From: an uncultured Oscillospiraceae bacterium
GTDB taxonomy: Bacteria > Bacillota > Clostridia > Oscillospirales > Ruminococcaceae
Reading direction: 5' to 3'
DNA length: 64,000 nucleotides
Assembly (NCBI GenBank): GCA_934481385.1
Contig: CAKSPD010000004.1
Location: forward strand, 82,105 to 146,104
Under the pieces are notes generated by a model. It made no database searches, was not told the DNA's origin, and saw nothing but the letters and a program-made list of their open reading frames with translations. The position numbers and the translations under genes are program-made. This document shows positions 63,891 through 64,000 of the stretch, piece by piece. Each line of letters begins with the position of its first letter. Within the stretch, counting starts at the first letter, position 1.

Positions 63891-64000
63891 ATGATTAAAA
63901 CACTCAAAGTAATGCTCTGTCCTAACAACAAGCAAAGAACTAAACTATTTGAATGTGCAGGAACAGCAAGATTTGCATATAACTGGGCATTGAACTATCA
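63891..64000 (+). CDS. tnpB: IS200/IS605-family TnpB (OrfB), 5' part only
   Basis: The first 36 codons are visible; the gene runs off the window. MIKTLKVMLCPNNKQRTKL and the ARFAYNWALNY segment are the typical start of IS605/IS607 TnpB, an RNA-guided DNA endonuclease ancestral to Cas12. AAGGGAG site before ATG. No tnpA is seen upstream between leuC and here, so the element is tnpB-only or has tnpA on the far side. Confidence 0.85.
   Translation, partial: MIKTLKVMLCPNNKQRTKLFECAGTARFAYNWALNY

Larger units (their letters stand above)
63818..64000 (+). mobile_element. Left part of an IS605-type insertion after leuC
   Basis: Begins somewhere in the 73 bases between the leuC stop and tnpB; the exact left end cannot be fixed because no clear subterminal hairpin is visible. 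Interrupts the usual leuC-leuD order. Confidence 0.6.

Overview
The window comes from an AT-rich, low-GC Gram-positive anaerobe and most resembles a cellulosome-building Ruminococcus (Oscillospiraceae). The main evidence is five dockerin-bearing secreted proteins: two GH9 cellulases, a PL1-PL9 pectate lyase, a papain-like protease and a cohesin-dockerin adaptor. Other Clostridia-type markers are the SCIFF ranthipeptide pair, an IspH-S1 fusion, a T-box leuA leader and a pyruvate formate-lyase operon. Species cannot be fixed from the sequence alone. Vegetative promoters are unusually clear here, and many read TTGACA/TTGAAA-17-TATAAT.

Layout. 1-3.5 kb: DUF2975/HTH/DUF2809/DUF4173 membrane-protein operon facing a YitT protein. 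3.6-8.4 kb: sirohaem reductase, ABC-F ATPase, SCIFF precursor scfA (45 codons) and maturase scfB. 8.4-11.3 kb (minus): adaptor scaffoldin, U32-like protein and LysR regulator, apparently one transcript. 11.4-23.1 kb: housekeeping run (TepA-like protease, uppP, ftsK, YgiQ radical SAM, ComEC-like MBL protein, DUF3006, flavoprotein, cmk, plsC, ispH-S1). 23.2-28.7 kb: two GH9 cellulases. 28.9-32.4 kb: rpmG-secE-nusG-rplK-rplA and rplJ-rplL with L1 and L10 leaders. 32.6-38 kb: pectate lyase and a degenerate GGDEF protein. 38-40.2 kb: AI-2E family permease and sugar-phosphate kinase. 40.4-44.6 kb: fermentation operon. 44.6-52.9 kb: cell-envelope and miscellaneous genes plus two tRNA-Gln. 52.9-55.2 kb: dockerin protease. 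55.3-63.8 kb: branched-chain amino-acid genes leuA-ilvBNCD-leuC, then the start of an IS605-type tnpB at the right edge.

The genes describe a plant-fibre degrader. Secreted dockerin enzymes dock on scaffoldins, partly through the small adaptor. Released sugars are fermented, and pyruvate is cleaved by pyruvate formate-lyase with a FNT-type formate channel.

Two observations stand out. First, pyruvate formate-lyase is split: the 710-residue core stops just before the glycyl-radical domain, which is a separate 81-residue gene 257 bases downstream, with a Cys-rich 72-residue gene of unknown role between them. Second, the ispH-S1 fusion carries a full in-frame Shine-Dalgarno and ATG exactly at the domain junction, so a free ribosomal S1-like protein is probably also made from the same gene.
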